From contig NZ_NKJE01000008.1 of NCBI RefSeq assembly GCF_002256285.1, positions 1-64,000 on the forward strand: 64,000 nucleotides of DNA. The letters are read 5' to 3'. Source of the DNA: Flavobacterium sp. BFFFF1 (GTDB taxonomy: Bacteria > Bacteroidota > Bacteroidia > Flavobacteriales > Flavobacteriaceae). Shown here piece by piece: positions 9,247-19,231 of the stretch. Position 1 is the first letter of the stretch, and every line of letters starts with the position of its first letter. Position numbers and translations under genes: made by a program. The notes beneath the pieces were generated by a model. It had not been told where the DNA came from. It did not search any database and worked only from the letters and a program-made list of their open reading frames with translations.

Positions 9247-11151
9247 ATGAAGCAATTTTTCAAACTATTATTAATAATTATTTGGTGTTCCATTTCGGTT
9301 TATGGGCAAAAAGACCGTAAAGTTTTGTTACAGGAACTTGCCAAAGCAAAACAGGATACCACCAAAGTATATTTGCTTTTGGATGTAGCGGAAACGTATA
9401 TTGATGATCCAAAAAATTTCAAACAATACCTTCAAAAATCATTTTCTCTAAGTAAAAAATTGAACCATCCCAATGGAGAAGGCAGGTACTATCAGTTGAT
9501 GGCAAAATTTTATTCCTATCAAAATGAGCCGGACAGCTGTGTTTACTTTGCGAAGAAAGGCGTTGAAAATGCCAGGAAGTTAAAATTCGATAAACAAGCA
9601 CAATCGTATTCCAATTTAGCGTTCGCGTATACGATGAAAGGCTATCCCGATTCTACCAGATTTGCGCTTTTAAATGCACTACATATTGAAGAAAAGCTCA
9701 AGCCAGACGCTTATAGGCTCGCGATTTTGTATGTAAATTTAAGTGCTAACAGTTATGCCATTCATGATTACAAAAAAATGATAGCATACAGCCGAAAATC
9801 ACTGTATTATGCCAATAAGCATCCCAAAAAAAGATTTCTGGCGGAAGCACATATCAATTTGGGTTTGGGTTTTACAAATGATAAAGCATTGGATAGTGCC
9901 GATTATCACTATAGCCGGGCTCTGGAATTAGCCTACAAAAATCAAAACGTAATTCAACAATTATACGTTTTGGAAAACATAACCGATTTATGGAATATTA
10001 AACGGAACTATCCGAAAATGCTGGAAACAGCAACGATTTTTCATAAAATCAGCAAAGCAAACCCAGAATTTGTTTCTGAATGGATAAAGAGTGATCGCTT
10101 ATTAGCCAGAGCTTATTTATTTAACAATCAAGTTGACAAAGCGAAATCATATGCTGAAATTGCTTTAGGAAACTCCACCAAAGAAAAGGACAATCCCGAA
10201 AACGTCATGCAGGTACATTATCTGATGTATGAAATTGAAACACGATTGGGAAATTATAGCAAAGCCGAAGATTATTATACCGTTTATGACTCTATTGACA
10301 ACGTTTTCAGGGGAGAAGAAACCCAGCAAAATATCAATATTTTAAACACAAAATTTAAAGTTGAGAAAAAGAATGCCGAGCTCAAATTGCAGAAAGCCGC
10401 GTTGCAACGCAAAGAAATGATCATCTTTTTTCTATCATTTGGGATCGTTGCCTTGGTCGTCCTAGGCTGGTTTGTTTACAAGAACAGAGAGAAAAAACAA
10501 AAAATAGCGAGTCAAATTCAACAAATCGTGGCTTCAAAATCAATCATAAAAACCCAGGAAGATGAACGAACCCGAATTGCAAAAGACCTTCATGATGGTT
10601 TGGGTGGTTTATTGTCGGGGGTAAAACAGTCGTTAAACAGTATGAAAAATAGCTTTATAATGGAAGCCAATGAGGCGCAGTCGTTCGAAAAAACAATTGA
10701 TATTCTGGATCAGGGGATCAGGGATTTGCGAAACATCGCACACAATATGATTCCGGAAAATCTGATAAAGTTTGGCCTGGAAACTGCCACGCGCGATTAT
10801 TGCTCTTATATCAACAATTCAAATGCGTTAGAGGTAGCTTTTAGCCCGATCAATATGGCTGACTACCACAAAGATTTCACGCATTCTGTCACGGTTTACC
10901 GAATCATTCAGGAATTGGTTCACAATGCAGTGAAGCACGCCGAAGCAAAAAATTTGATTGTTCAATTAGCTGCGCAAAGCAATACATTACAGATTACTAT
11001 TGAAGATGATGGTAAAGGTTTTGACACCAACAATGCAACAAATGGAATTGGAATTTCAAATGTCAGGAACAGGGTTTCCGTATTAGAAGGAACGATGCAA
11101 ATTACTTCAAACCATCTTGGAACAACCGTAAACATTGAACTTCCAATATGA
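9247..11151 (+). CDS. TPR-containing sensor histidine kinase (NarL/DesK-type)
   Basis: A 634-aa membrane sensor kinase. It begins with a signal peptide (MKQFFKLLLIIIWCSISVYG), then about 350 residues of TPR-like helical repeats predicted to face the periplasm. One transmembrane segment lies near residues 391-411, followed by a short coiled coil. The HisKA_3 motif RIAKDLHDGLGG puts the phosphoacceptor at His449. The ATPase domain shows ELVHNAVKHAEA, EDDGKGFD and NGIGISNVRNRV. The gene overlaps the downstream regulator by 4 bp (ATGA), so the two are translationally coupled and almost certainly cognate. Such TPR kinases are common in Bacteroidota; the signal is unknown. The flanking T9SS genes suggest control of surface proteins, which is inference. 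Confidence 0.92.
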   Translation: MKQFFKLLLIIIWCSISVYGQKDRKVLLQELAKAKQDTTKVYLLLDVAETYIDDPKNFKQYLQKSFSLSKKLNHPNGEGRYYQLMAKFYSYQNEPDSCVYFAKKGVENARKLKFDKQAQSYSNLAFAYTMKGYPDSTRFALLNALHIEEKLKPDAYRLAILYVNLSANSYAIHDYKKMIAYSRKSLYYANKHPKKRFLAEAHINLGLGFTNDKALDSADYHYSRALELAYKNQNVIQQLYVLENITDLWNIKRNYPKMLETATIFHKISKANPEFVSEWIKSDRLLARAYLFNNQVDKAKSYAEIALGNSTKEKDNPENVMQVHYLMYEIETRLGNYSKAEDYYTVYDSIDNVFRGEETQQNINILNTKFKVEKKNAELKLQKAALQRKEMIIFFLSFGIVALVVLGWFVYKNREKKQKIASQIQQIVASKSIIKTQEDERTRIAKDLHDGLGGLLSGVKQSLNSMKNSFIMEANEAQSFEKTIDILDQGIRDLRNIAHNMIPENLIKFGLETATRDYCSYINNSNALEVAFSPINMADYHKDFTHSVTVYRIIQELVHNAVKHAEAKNLIVQLAAQSNTLQITIEDDGKGFDTNNATNGIGISNVRNRVSVLEGTMQITSNHLGTTVNIELPI

Positions 11152-11768
11152 CAAAAATTATAATTGTCGATGACCATCCATTGATTATTGAAGGCATAAA
11201 ATCGCTTATAGAAACCGATAGTTCGCTGGAAATTATTGGCATTGCTTTAAATGGACATCAAACAAATCAACTCCTTAAAATAGAAAAACCCGATATCCTC
11301 TTTCTGGACATCAACCTGCCCGATTGCAGCGGAATTGATTTGTGCAGAGCGATTTTAATGAAATTCCCATCCATTCTGATTATTGGTTTAAGCACATTTA
11401 ATACGCCCAGTTATATCCAGGCAATGCTTGACAGTGGCGCAAAAGGGTATTTGCTAAAAAACACTACAAAAGACGAACTGTTAAAAGCCATAAAAACAGT
11501 CTTATCGCATAAAACGTATATTTCGGAGGAAGCAAAAAGTATTCTAAACACCTTCAAAACAGTAACAGAAATAGTATTGACCCGAAGAGAACGAGAAGTT
11601 TTACAGCTTATCGCAAGCGGTAAATCAAATACAGAAATCGCTAAAGAACTTTTCATTAGCCCTACAACGGTGGACAGCCACAGGACTAATTTATTAGCTA
11701 AATTCAAGACCAATAATACCGCACTGTTAGTAAAACAAGCTGTAAAATTAGGGTTTATCCTGTTTTAG
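11148..11768 (+). CDS. LuxR/NarL-family response regulator
   Basis: A 206-aa two-component regulator. The receiver domain has Asp9-Asp10 (VDDH), the phosphoacceptor Asp54 (DILFLDINLP) and a Lys in LLKNT. The C-terminal LuxR-type helix-turn-helix reads LTRREREVLQLIASGKSNTE...TTVDSHRTNLLAKF. It starts inside the stop of the kinase gene (4-bp overlap), so the kinase at 9247 is the probable partner. A T9SS gene starts 90 bp downstream on the same strand. The paired GTG-N6-CAC sites upstream of the kinase could be its operator (autoregulation), which is untested. Confidence 0.94.
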   Translation: MTKIIIVDDHPLIIEGIKSLIETDSSLEIIGIALNGHQTNQLLKIEKPDILFLDINLPDCSGIDLCRAILMKFPSILIIGLSTFNTPSYIQAMLDSGAKGYLLKNTTKDELLKAIKTVLSHKTYISEEAKSILNTFKTVTEIVLTRREREVLQLIASGKSNTEIAKELFISPTTVDSHRTNLLAKFKTNNTALLVKQAVKLGFILF

Positions 11769-11857
11769 CACGACTGTATTTACAAAAAAGCCGACGAAAT
11801 TACTCAGCAAATTTGACTTGTGTAACTTCCTATATACTAAACACCAAATATATTAAA

Positions 11858-14800
11858 ATGAGCAAATTAGACTTAAAAAAATGGTTGCATTTATCCTTTA
11901 CTATGATAATGTTTTTCTTTGCCTGTAACAAGGCAATTGCACAAACGTCACTTGCCGCTGGCGATTTGTTATTCACCGGTTATGATTCAAACTTCGGAAC
12001 AAATAATGCAAGCGCAGCCGATCGGTTCTCTTTTGTGCTGCTAACGAATATTTCGTCCGGAACGGTCATTTACTTTACGGATCGCGGCTATTTCACTTCA
12101 AGCTGGCAGGCATCCGGCACATCTGAGGGTACCATTAAATGGGTTTCAGGTTCTGATTTGACAGTCGGAGCCGAAGTGTATATAACGGCTTATACCGCTA
12201 CTGTAAATGGTACCGCAAATGGGGTGGTAACGCAGGTTTTAGGGGGTAATGCGATATCAGGCCTTAACCTAAGTACCGCTGGCGATCAGCTTATCGCTTT
12301 CCAAAATGTTGCAGGCGACCCTACGGCCACGGGCACCACATTTATTGCCGGTCTTCATTGGGGCACTTGTTCGTTAGCCAGTGACGCCAATTGGGATACT
12401 ATTGGGACATGTGCCGCAGGACCCACGACGTCAGCCCGACCTGCTGGCTTATCGTCAAGTACCTCAACAATATGGATGGGCAATCCGGGCACTGGCGGCA
12501 CCTACACCAATGCCTCCTTCAAAGGTACGGGCGCGCCTTATGCAAACGTAGCCGCGGCAAGAACGGCAATCCTGACCAAAGCAAACTGGAATCGTTCGTT
12601 CAATCTTACAAGTGGTCTACCCGTTGTTGTACCGCCGGGTACAGTCACATTTGTAATGCCTCCAAGCATCACAACCCATCCCGCAAACAGGGCTATTTGT
12701 GCTGGTAGCTCAACGACATTCAATGTCGCCGCGGCAGGAAGCGGCATTAGCTACCAATGGCAACTCAATTCGGGTTCAGGATATACTAATTTAAGTAATG
12801 GTGGGGTTTACTCCAATGTAACTACAAATACGTTGGTATTAACTGCCGTTACAGGGGCAATGTCAGGATATCTTTTTCGATGTGTCGTTACAAATGCCGA
12901 TGGCTCCGTAAATACAAATGCCGCTACGCTTACAGTGTCCAATATGACCATTATCGGGTCACAGGCAGATGTGAGCTGTTTTGGCGGTAACAACGGATCG
13001 GCAACTGTTAATGTAACAGGAGGCATCGGATCATACAGTTATAACTGGACACCAGGAAATCCATCAGGAGACGGAACTGCATCAGTTTCCGGACTTGCTG
13101 CCGGGACCTATACTGTCAATATTACTGATACGAATGGGTGTACTGCCTCAAGTACCTTCACGATTACGCAGCCTTCACAAATACTTGCGGTTGGATCGCA
13201 AACGGATGTGACCTGCAACAGTGAGAACGATGGCACCGCTTCCGTATCAGTAACGGGTGGCTCAGGGACGTACAGTTATGCATGGTTCCCGTCTGGCGGA
13301 AATGCGGCTACTGCGACAAACCTTGCACCAGGTTCTTATATCTGTTTTATTTTCGATACCAATGGCTGTAGCACCAGCAAGAGTTTCAACATAACGGAGG
13401 GCGGGACAACAACCTGGGACGGTGTAACCTGGAGTGCAGGCTATCCAGACGCAAATCTTAAAGCAATTATTAACGCTGATTATACCTCAACAGGCGACCT
13501 GTCAGCATGCGGATTGGTGGTAAACGGAACCGCTAACGTAACGGTTCTTTCAGGCCATGATTTTACAATCGTTAACAAAGTAGTCGTCGCATCAACCGCT
13601 ACACTTACTTTTCAAAATAATGCCAATTTATTACAGACCAACACATTGGAGAATTCGGGCAATATCAAGGTCAAAAGAAATGCCATGATGAGAAGGCAAG
13701 AATACGTTTACTGGGGGACACCAGTTACGGGTCAACAATTACAGGCATTTTCACCTTTAACATTAAGCAACCGTTTTTACACTTTCAGTGAAACCACAAA
13801 TAGTTTCGTTCAGGTAACCAATCCTGCGGCAACTAATTTTGTGGCACCCGGCGGCTATATGCTCAGGGCTCCTAATACATTTTTGGATGCGCCCGCCCCT
13901 AAACAGCTTTTTCAGGGAACTTTTACTGGAAAACCAAACAACGGTGATTTCTCAATTCCGGTTACAGCAAATAATGGTGGCTTCAACTTATTGGGGAATC
14001 CATATCCTTCGCCAATCAGCGCAGACCAATTTTTGCAGGCGAATCCGGGGACGCTGTACTTCTGGACACATAACGCTTTAGGATCGGGTAACGCAAATTA
14101 TGCCACCTACAACACAGTTGGAACGGCGGCACCTAACGGAAATGAGGTACCCAATGGCACCATACAAACTGCACAAGGTTTCCTGTTGCTGAAAACCACT
14201 TCGGGAATGGCGACTTTTAACAATACAATGCGGACTGGCAATAACGATGGGCAGTTCTTCAGGACCAATACCGAAAATAAAAGCCGCTTCTGGCTCAACT
14301 TGAATTATAATGATTCGAATGTCAGTCAAATGTTAGTCGGATACCTCGATGGTGCTACTTTGAATATTGACGAATCCATGGACGGTAAGTTGATAGATAT
14401 TGAAGGCACCAGCCTTTCAAGCCTTATTGACGGTGCCGATTTTACAATTCAGGGCCGCCCTATACCATTTGAAAGCACCGATTTGGTTGCATTGAATTTC
14501 AAAGCAGTCGCGTCCGGAAATTATACTATTTCACTCGATCATTTTGATGGCGTTTTCGCCAATGGGGAGGAAATTTTTCTAAAAGATAGTTTTACCGGAA
14601 CCACCCATAATCTTAAAGATAGTGCCTATGCTTTTGTTTCTCAGGAAGGCAATTTTGCAGATAGATTTCAAGTGGCGTTCCAAAATACAACACTCGGCAT
14701 ACCCACCTCATCGCATGATGAAAGCGTGGTTTTATACACCCAGCAGGGAATCTTACAGATAAAGTCGGCAGCTTTTCCCATGAATGAGGTAAAAATATTT

Positions 14801-14947
14801 GATATACAAGGGCGATTAATCTACTCACTGGATAATATAAACGGCGATACTGCCACCATTGAAAACCTCCCGGCCGAATCGCGAGTATTGATGGTACAGG
14901 TCAAGTCAGACGAGGGTATCACGGTGGTTAAAAAAATAGTTTTATAA
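11858..14947 (+). CDS. Secreted SprB-repeat protein with T9SS sorting domain
   Basis: A 1029-aa protein. The ATG at 11858 gives a good signal peptide (MSKLDLKKWLHLSF...NKAIAQ). Residues of about 25-260 form a domain that I cannot name (GDLLFTGYDSN...IYFTDRGYF). An Ig-like segment follows (SYQWQLNSGSGYT), then two SprB-type repeats (DVSCFGGNNGSATVNVTGG, DVTCNSENDGTASVSVTGG) around residues 365-510. Residues of about 517-950 are a module shared with the protein at 5129-8878 (WDGVTWSAG...MMRRQEYVYWGTPVTGQ...NLLGNPYPSP). A T9SS sorting domain ends the protein. SprB repeats are named after the gliding adhesin SprB; a surface role is inferred. It lies 90 bp downstream of the response regulator and may share its transcript. 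Confidence 0.9.
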   Translation: MSKLDLKKWLHLSFTMIMFFFACNKAIAQTSLAAGDLLFTGYDSNFGTNNASAADRFSFVLLTNISSGTVIYFTDRGYFTSSWQASGTSEGTIKWVSGSDLTVGAEVYITAYTATVNGTANGVVTQVLGGNAISGLNLSTAGDQLIAFQNVAGDPTATGTTFIAGLHWGTCSLASDANWDTIGTCAAGPTTSARPAGLSSSTSTIWMGNPGTGGTYTNASFKGTGAPYANVAAARTAILTKANWNRSFNLTSGLPVVVPPGTVTFVMPPSITTHPANRAICAGSSTTFNVAAAGSGISYQWQLNSGSGYTNLSNGGVYSNVTTNTLVLTAVTGAMSGYLFRCVVTNADGSVNTNAATLTVSNMTIIGSQADVSCFGGNNGSATVNVTGGIGSYSYNWTPGNPSGDGTASVSGLAAGTYTVNITDTNGCTASSTFTITQPSQILAVGSQTDVTCNSENDGTASVSVTGGSGTYSYAWFPSGGNAATATNLAPGSYICFIFDTNGCSTSKSFNITEGGTTTWDGVTWSAGYPDANLKAIINADYTSTGDLSACGLVVNGTANVTVLSGHDFTIVNKVVVASTATLTFQNNANLLQTNTLENSGNIKVKRNAMMRRQEYVYWGTPVTGQQLQAFSPLTLSNRFYTFSETTNSFVQVTNPAATNFVAPGGYMLRAPNTFLDAPAPKQLFQGTFTGKPNNGDFSIPVTANNGGFNLLGNPYPSPISADQFLQANPGTLYFWTHNALGSGNANYATYNTVGTAAPNGNEVPNGTIQTAQGFLLLKTTSGMATFNNTMRTGNNDGQFFRTNTENKSRFWLNLNYNDSNVSQMLVGYLDGATLNIDESMDGKLIDIEGTSLSSLIDGADFTIQGRPIPFESTDLVALNFKAVASGNYTISLDHFDGVFANGEEIFLKDSFTGTTHNLKDSAYAFVSQEGNFADRFQVAFQNTTLGIPTSSHDESVVLYTQQGILQIKSAAFPMNEVKIFDIQGRLIYSLDNINGDTATIENLPAESRVLMVQVKSDEGITVVKKIVL

Positions 14948-14967
14948 ATAGGTCAAAAAAATAAAAG

Positions 14968-14992
14968 GTCCCCCATAATTGGGGGATTTTTT
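14968..14992 (+). terminator. Rho-independent terminator
   Basis: GTCCCCC-ATAATT-GGGGGAT followed by TTTTTT, 20 bp after the stop of the SprB-repeat gene. Confidence 0.88.
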
Positions 14993-15077
14993 ATTAAAAG
15001 ACAACGTCGTATTAAATCTTATTGACTACTCAGGAAATATAGGGTATCGCCCTATTTATAATTGCAACATAAAAGTG

Positions 15078-15390
15078 TCACACGCTATACCATGCTCCCT
15101 GAAAAACCTTCTCTTGAGAAATAATGGGTTGCCGGATATTTTTAGCAATTGAAATGATCCTTGACAATAAAATAGTCGCTGAGATTCGTACTAATCTAGC
15201 TATGCTTTCTATACCAAAGGCTTCTTTTAGTTTCGCTAATGAATATTTGATTTGTGCCAGATTGATAAGCTTCATAAGTATGAGTTTCAACTCTTGCTTT
15301 TCCACAATTCCTGCAACGATAAAATATTTCATTTGCTGAACACTTACCGTATTTGGTAAGCAAGCCATTACAGCTGTCACATATTAACTT
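15078..15390 (-). pseudogene. Truncated, frameshifted IS1-family transposase remnant
   Basis: On the minus strand, one frame reads KLICDSCNGLLTKYGK, YRCRNCGK, THTYEAY. This is the zinc-ribbon start of IS1-type transposases (CxxC...CxxC). The match then continues in another frame with LAKLKEAFGIESIARLVRIS and RIISIAKNIRQPII, the helix-turn-helix part (compare the usual GIRSIARxLxIS pattern). One frameshift near the TNQI segment joins them. The remnant stops soon after, so the catalytic DDE half is missing. No terminal inverted repeats were recognised. The family assignment rests on remembered motif patterns. Confidence 0.7.
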
Positions 15391-15476
15391 TCCGCCAATA
15401 CGTTTGATACACGACCGATCAGAAGATAGGATTTTAAAATCCTCTATAAAATCAAGGAATATCCTAAAATAAAAAA

Positions 15477-15500
15477 AGAGCAACATTTTCATGTTACTCT
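15477..15500 (-). terminator. Probable terminator of the YCF48-repeat T9SS gene
   Basis: AGAG-C-AACAT-TTTC-ATGTT-A-CTCT hairpin. On the minus strand it is followed by TTTTTT, about 210 bp after the stop of the gene at 15714. It also has a short T run on the plus side. Confidence 0.6.
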
Positions 15501-15504
15501 TTTC

Positions 15505-15649
15505 TGCTCCCCCTACTGATTGAATTTCGAACGTTAAGTGTTTGATTTTTTGTACCATAGCTTGTAAATAAACCCCGTTTTGGACATCGAACGGGATAGG
15601 TTTTAATGTTTTGGATTCGAATTCTCGAATGAGTTAACGACAACTTTAC
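15505..15649 (-). repeat. Degenerate dispersed repeat, copy B
   Basis: Aligns with 3275-3425 over about 145 bp (ATCGAACGG, TTTTGGATTCGAA, CTCGAATGAGTTAACGA). It starts with CTGCTCCCCCT (15503-15513), identical to the 3' end of the tRNA-Asn gene at 19258-19268 and, as there, preceded by a terminator hairpin. This could be the trace of a tRNA-targeted integration, but the rest is too decayed to name. Confidence 0.55.
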
Positions 15650-15713
15650 TTCAAAACCAAAAATGTAGAGAATGAAGCACAAATGCTTATAGCCCATGTT
15701 GGAAACAATGTCC

Positions 15714-18700
15714 TTACTTCAATATTAACTTCGATGATACCACCCTGGCGCTTCCAAACGTTATTTTTATAAAGTAGATAGCTCTTCTCAAATTCGATAC
15801 ATCCACTTTTATATCAGCGCCATTAGAAAAGTTCTCGCAATAAACACGCTGCCCTGATGCACTATAAAATTCAATCGACTTAATTTGTTCAGAATTATTT
15901 GATTTAAAATTCAAAAAATCAGTAGCCGGGTTCGGATATATTGATAGTTCTTTTTCAGGATCAAGAACTGTAAGACCCAATAAGCCTGTTGTGTATTGAT
16001 AAGTATCTGAGTAAATCGTATTGCTATTATTATTTGCGACTAACCTATAGTAATAAGTTTGATTTGGTAAAGTATTATTGATTAACCCGGTTATCAATTT
16101 AGTATTGTAGCCGTAAACATAGTTTGGCGTTCCTGCTACCGACGAACCAAAACTGTCAGTTAATCCGTACTCAAAATGAATATTAGTTAAATAGCTTCCA
16201 TAACTGTTAATCAGGCCTTTTAGCTCTAAAGTATTTGTTCCTAATTCTGCCGCTGTTCCGCCGGCCATTATTATATTTCCTGAAAGATTGAAGAGTCTTT
16301 CCTCACTATAAATAGCTTCCCCGTTGAGTACGCCCTTTAGTCTGTAATGATAATTTAAATTTGGATCTAAGTTAGTGAGCGTTGCGCTGACATAGTCGGA
16401 ACTATTAGCATTAATTTGCGAAGGAGTGGTAGAAATTGCGTTTTCGAAACCAGTGGTGCCATACTCAAATACAATATCCGTTATATTTTGGCTATAGGAA
16501 GTCAAATATGCCGATAATGTGACATCTGAACCATTAATATACGGATTATAGAGACTAATGATATATTTCGGATAAGTGGTAAAAGACTTTATGCTGCCAT
16601 AGATATCCTGTCCCTGATGTGTTGCCTTGATTCTATAGAAATAGTGTGTTTCAGGTTCTAAATTAATTAAACTTGCCGTGACGTTTTCTGTAGTGTTTCC
16701 CGATATTGACGAGGGTGTTCCTCCGATAGTACTATCGAGGGCATCAGCACTCAAGCCATACTGAAACGCCACATTCGTAATATCATAACCGTTAGATATA
16801 ATTGTACCTGAAATTGTTGCCGTGGTTGAAGAATAACCAAACGTAGAATTTGTGGTTATTACATAATCAGGAAGTGTCGTAAAAGTCAATATCTGGCTAT
16901 AAACAGTATTTGAATTCTGGGTTGCTTTCAATCTATAATAATAAGTAGCATTGGTTTCTAAGTTCGCTAAATCAATGGACACGTTCAAAGCATCATTGGA
17001 CCCGATTGTACCTGGAGTTGTAGCAACAACAGTATCGAAAGCGTAATACAAACCATACTCAAACTGGATATCTGAAATGGGATCACCGTTAGAGGCAACG
17101 TTTCCGGTTAAGCTTACGCCTGAATTAGTGATGTTTTCAGCAGCGTTGACCTGCAGAAGTATGGTTTGGTAATCTACATCACTTCTGTATAATTTACCAT
17201 TTGTGCCTGCTGTATAAATTTTATCGTTAACAAGGTCAATTGAATTTATAATATATTGGTTGGTTAGAAATTCCCAGTCCAAACCGCCATTTTCTGTTTT
17301 ATAGATTGCACCATCATCATCTGCTACGAAGCCGATATTTTTTGTTTGAAAATTAATTTCTGTGTAATCACCATAACTAAGTTCCAGTTCTTGCCAGTTC
17401 GCTCCTCCATCATTTGTTTTATAAATTAGGCCCTGATTACCTAAAAAATAGCCATTGTTCTCGTCAACAAAATCAAAGGCATTAATTTGTTCATCTACAT
17501 CAATAATAGCGTTCCAGGTATTTCCGCCATCAATGGTTTTATACATGATACTGGTAGAATATCCAACCCTATGTGCATATCCAACCTGGTTATTGATAAA
17601 TTGTATTTGACCAAATACTTGATTAAAAACTTGTGTCCATGTAGCACCTCCATTAACGGTTTTCATTACTTTTCTTTGATTGTAACCGCCTGAAATAAAG
17701 CCAATATTTTCATCAACAAAGAAAACGGACGCTAAACCTTCATCAACATAAATATTTAACTGATTCCATGTAATGCCCCCATCAGTAGTTTTAAAAACAT
17801 CACCTGACGGGCTGTTAGTTCCGCCTCCGATAGAATATCCGATATTTTCATTGACGAAATAAAATCCGCTACAATAAGAAAAATGATTGACGATAGACAC
17901 GTAAGACCAGTTGTCTCCAAAATCAGTTGTTTTATAATATTTATTTCCTGATCTGGCAAATCCGGTTCCGCTATTAAATATTTTCAGATTATTAAAATCA
18001 TTGTAATTTTCGGACTGAGCCGTCCAGCTGGTTCCGCCATTTGTAGTTTTAACGATCCGGCCGCGCGCGCCAGTAGCGTAGCCAATATTGCTGTCATGGA
18101 AATAAATGCCATACATCGAAGTACCACCGATAAATCCATTTTGAAAAAATATCTGGCTCCAGGTAGATCCGCCATTAGTTGTTTTATAGGTAGCGCCATA
18201 TTCACCGGTAGCGAAACCATTATCCTGATCTAAGAAATGGAAGTCAAAGATAGCTTCTCCATTATATAATGTTTCTGTCCAGGTTTCACCACCATTGGTT
18301 GTTTTAAAAATGGCGTCATGTTCCCTGCTTGCAAAACCAACTGATTGATTAATAAAGTACACGGTAAAAAAACCTGAAGGAAAAGTATTGGTACTTTGTG
18401 TTACGTACCAGTTTTGCCCACCATCAACTGTTTTTAATATAGTCCCATTACTACAAACAGCATGTCCTGTCGACGCGCTCGTAAAAAATGTTTTATTCAC
18501 TCCAGTATTGGGGATATTGAAACTTACCCAATTGTTGCCCCCATCATCCGTTTTTACAATACTATTCGAAGTCGAAAGAATAACAGTGTTGTCACCAATG
18601 ATGTTAACCGTGTTGAATGACCCGTTAAAACCGGTAGATATCTGGCTCCATGAGGTTCCGCCATCTAGGGATTTCAGCACGTATCCATAATCACCTGCAA

Positions 18701-18956
18701 TGTACCCAGTTGTATTGTAGAAACCCATGTCCCTTCCGCTGGAAATATTTTGCTTTTTTGCCCAGGTGTTGCCCGAATCCAGTGTTTCTAACAATTCATT
18801 GGATGTAATAATGTAGCCCACTTCATCGGTAACAAAATCAACATCTTTTCCTGTATTGGCTGTTGGTTTGGGGTTTAATAATTCCCAATTGGTTTGAGAA
18901 TGTATTGTATTTATGCATACAACAAAACAAAACAGGATAAGTAGCTTTTTTCTCAT
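15714..18956 (-). CDS. Secreted YCF48-like repeat protein with FnIII-like domains and T9SS tail
   Basis: A 1080-aa protein. The start at 18956 gives the signal peptide MRKKLLILFCFVVCINTIHSQ. About residues 25-615 are a run of YCF48/BNR-type repeats (TTNGGSTWSQ, TTDGGITWNQ, TENGGLDWEF), expected to form a beta-propeller. Four repeats of about 100 residues follow, resembling fibronectin type III (VSLTGNVASNG...FEYGL...YYYRLKAT). The C-terminus (LSIYPNPATDFLNF...SSKLILK) is a T9SS type A sorting domain. The binding partner is unknown. A TAnnTTTG promoter motif lies about 80 bp upstream. Confidence 0.9.
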   Translation of the reverse strand: MRKKLLILFCFVVCINTIHSQTNWELLNPKPTANTGKDVDFVTDEVGYIITSNELLETLDSGNTWAKKQNISSGRDMGFYNTTGYIAGDYGYVLKSLDGGTSWSQISTGFNGSFNTVNIIGDNTVILSTSNSIVKTDDGGNNWVSFNIPNTGVNKTFFTSASTGHAVCSNGTILKTVDGGQNWYVTQSTNTFPSGFFTVYFINQSVGFASREHDAIFKTTNGGETWTETLYNGEAIFDFHFLDQDNGFATGEYGATYKTTNGGSTWSQIFFQNGFIGGTSMYGIYFHDSNIGYATGARGRIVKTTNGGTSWTAQSENYNDFNNLKIFNSGTGFARSGNKYYKTTDFGDNWSYVSIVNHFSYCSGFYFVNENIGYSIGGGTNSPSGDVFKTTDGGITWNQLNIYVDEGLASVFFVDENIGFISGGYNQRKVMKTVNGGATWTQVFNQVFGQIQFINNQVGYAHRVGYSTSIMYKTIDGGNTWNAIIDVDEQINAFDFVDENNGYFLGNQGLIYKTNDGGANWQELELSYGDYTEINFQTKNIGFVADDDGAIYKTENGGLDWEFLTNQYIINSIDLVNDKIYTAGTNGKLYRSDVDYQTILLQVNAAENITNSGVSLTGNVASNGDPISDIQFEYGLYYAFDTVVATTPGTIGSNDALNVSIDLANLETNATYYYRLKATQNSNTVYSQILTFTTLPDYVITTNSTFGYSSTTATISGTIISNGYDITNVAFQYGLSADALDSTIGGTPSSISGNTTENVTASLINLEPETHYFYRIKATHQGQDIYGSIKSFTTYPKYIISLYNPYINGSDVTLSAYLTSYSQNITDIVFEYGTTGFENAISTTPSQINANSSDYVSATLTNLDPNLNYHYRLKGVLNGEAIYSEERLFNLSGNIIMAGGTAAELGTNTLELKGLINSYGSYLTNIHFEYGLTDSFGSSVAGTPNYVYGYNTKLITGLINNTLPNQTYYYRLVANNNSNTIYSDTYQYTTGLLGLTVLDPEKELSIYPNPATDFLNFKSNNSEQIKSIEFYSASGQRVYCENFSNGADIKVDVSNLRRAIYFIKITFGSARVVSSKLILK

Positions 18957-19036
18957 TTTTAATATATTATTCCATTCATTTAATAGGTTGCCAAACGTTC
19001 TGGCTGCGTGTCGTTGCCGGATTTTAGAGTCTGTTA

Positions 19037-19070
19037 CAAATATACGCAACCACAAATACAAACAATCAAA
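19037..19070 (-). promoter_or_regulatory. Bacteroidota-type promoter for the YCF48-repeat gene
   Basis: On the minus strand, TATATTTG (19037-19044) matches the -7 consensus TAnnTTTG. A TTTG (19067-19070) lies 22 bp upstream of it, in the -33 position. Confidence 0.5.
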
Positions 19071-19231
19071 TCGTTATCCAATAAAAGCTTAAAATATCGA
19101 CAATATGTACTTGTGTTAGCTTTTAAAAAATGCCCTCACCGAAAAAATCTCGATTCAACACACCAAAAAAACTAGTTCAAAAAGTCCAAATCCTCAAACC
19201 CCGCTTTCCCAAAAACATATCCAAATAAAAA

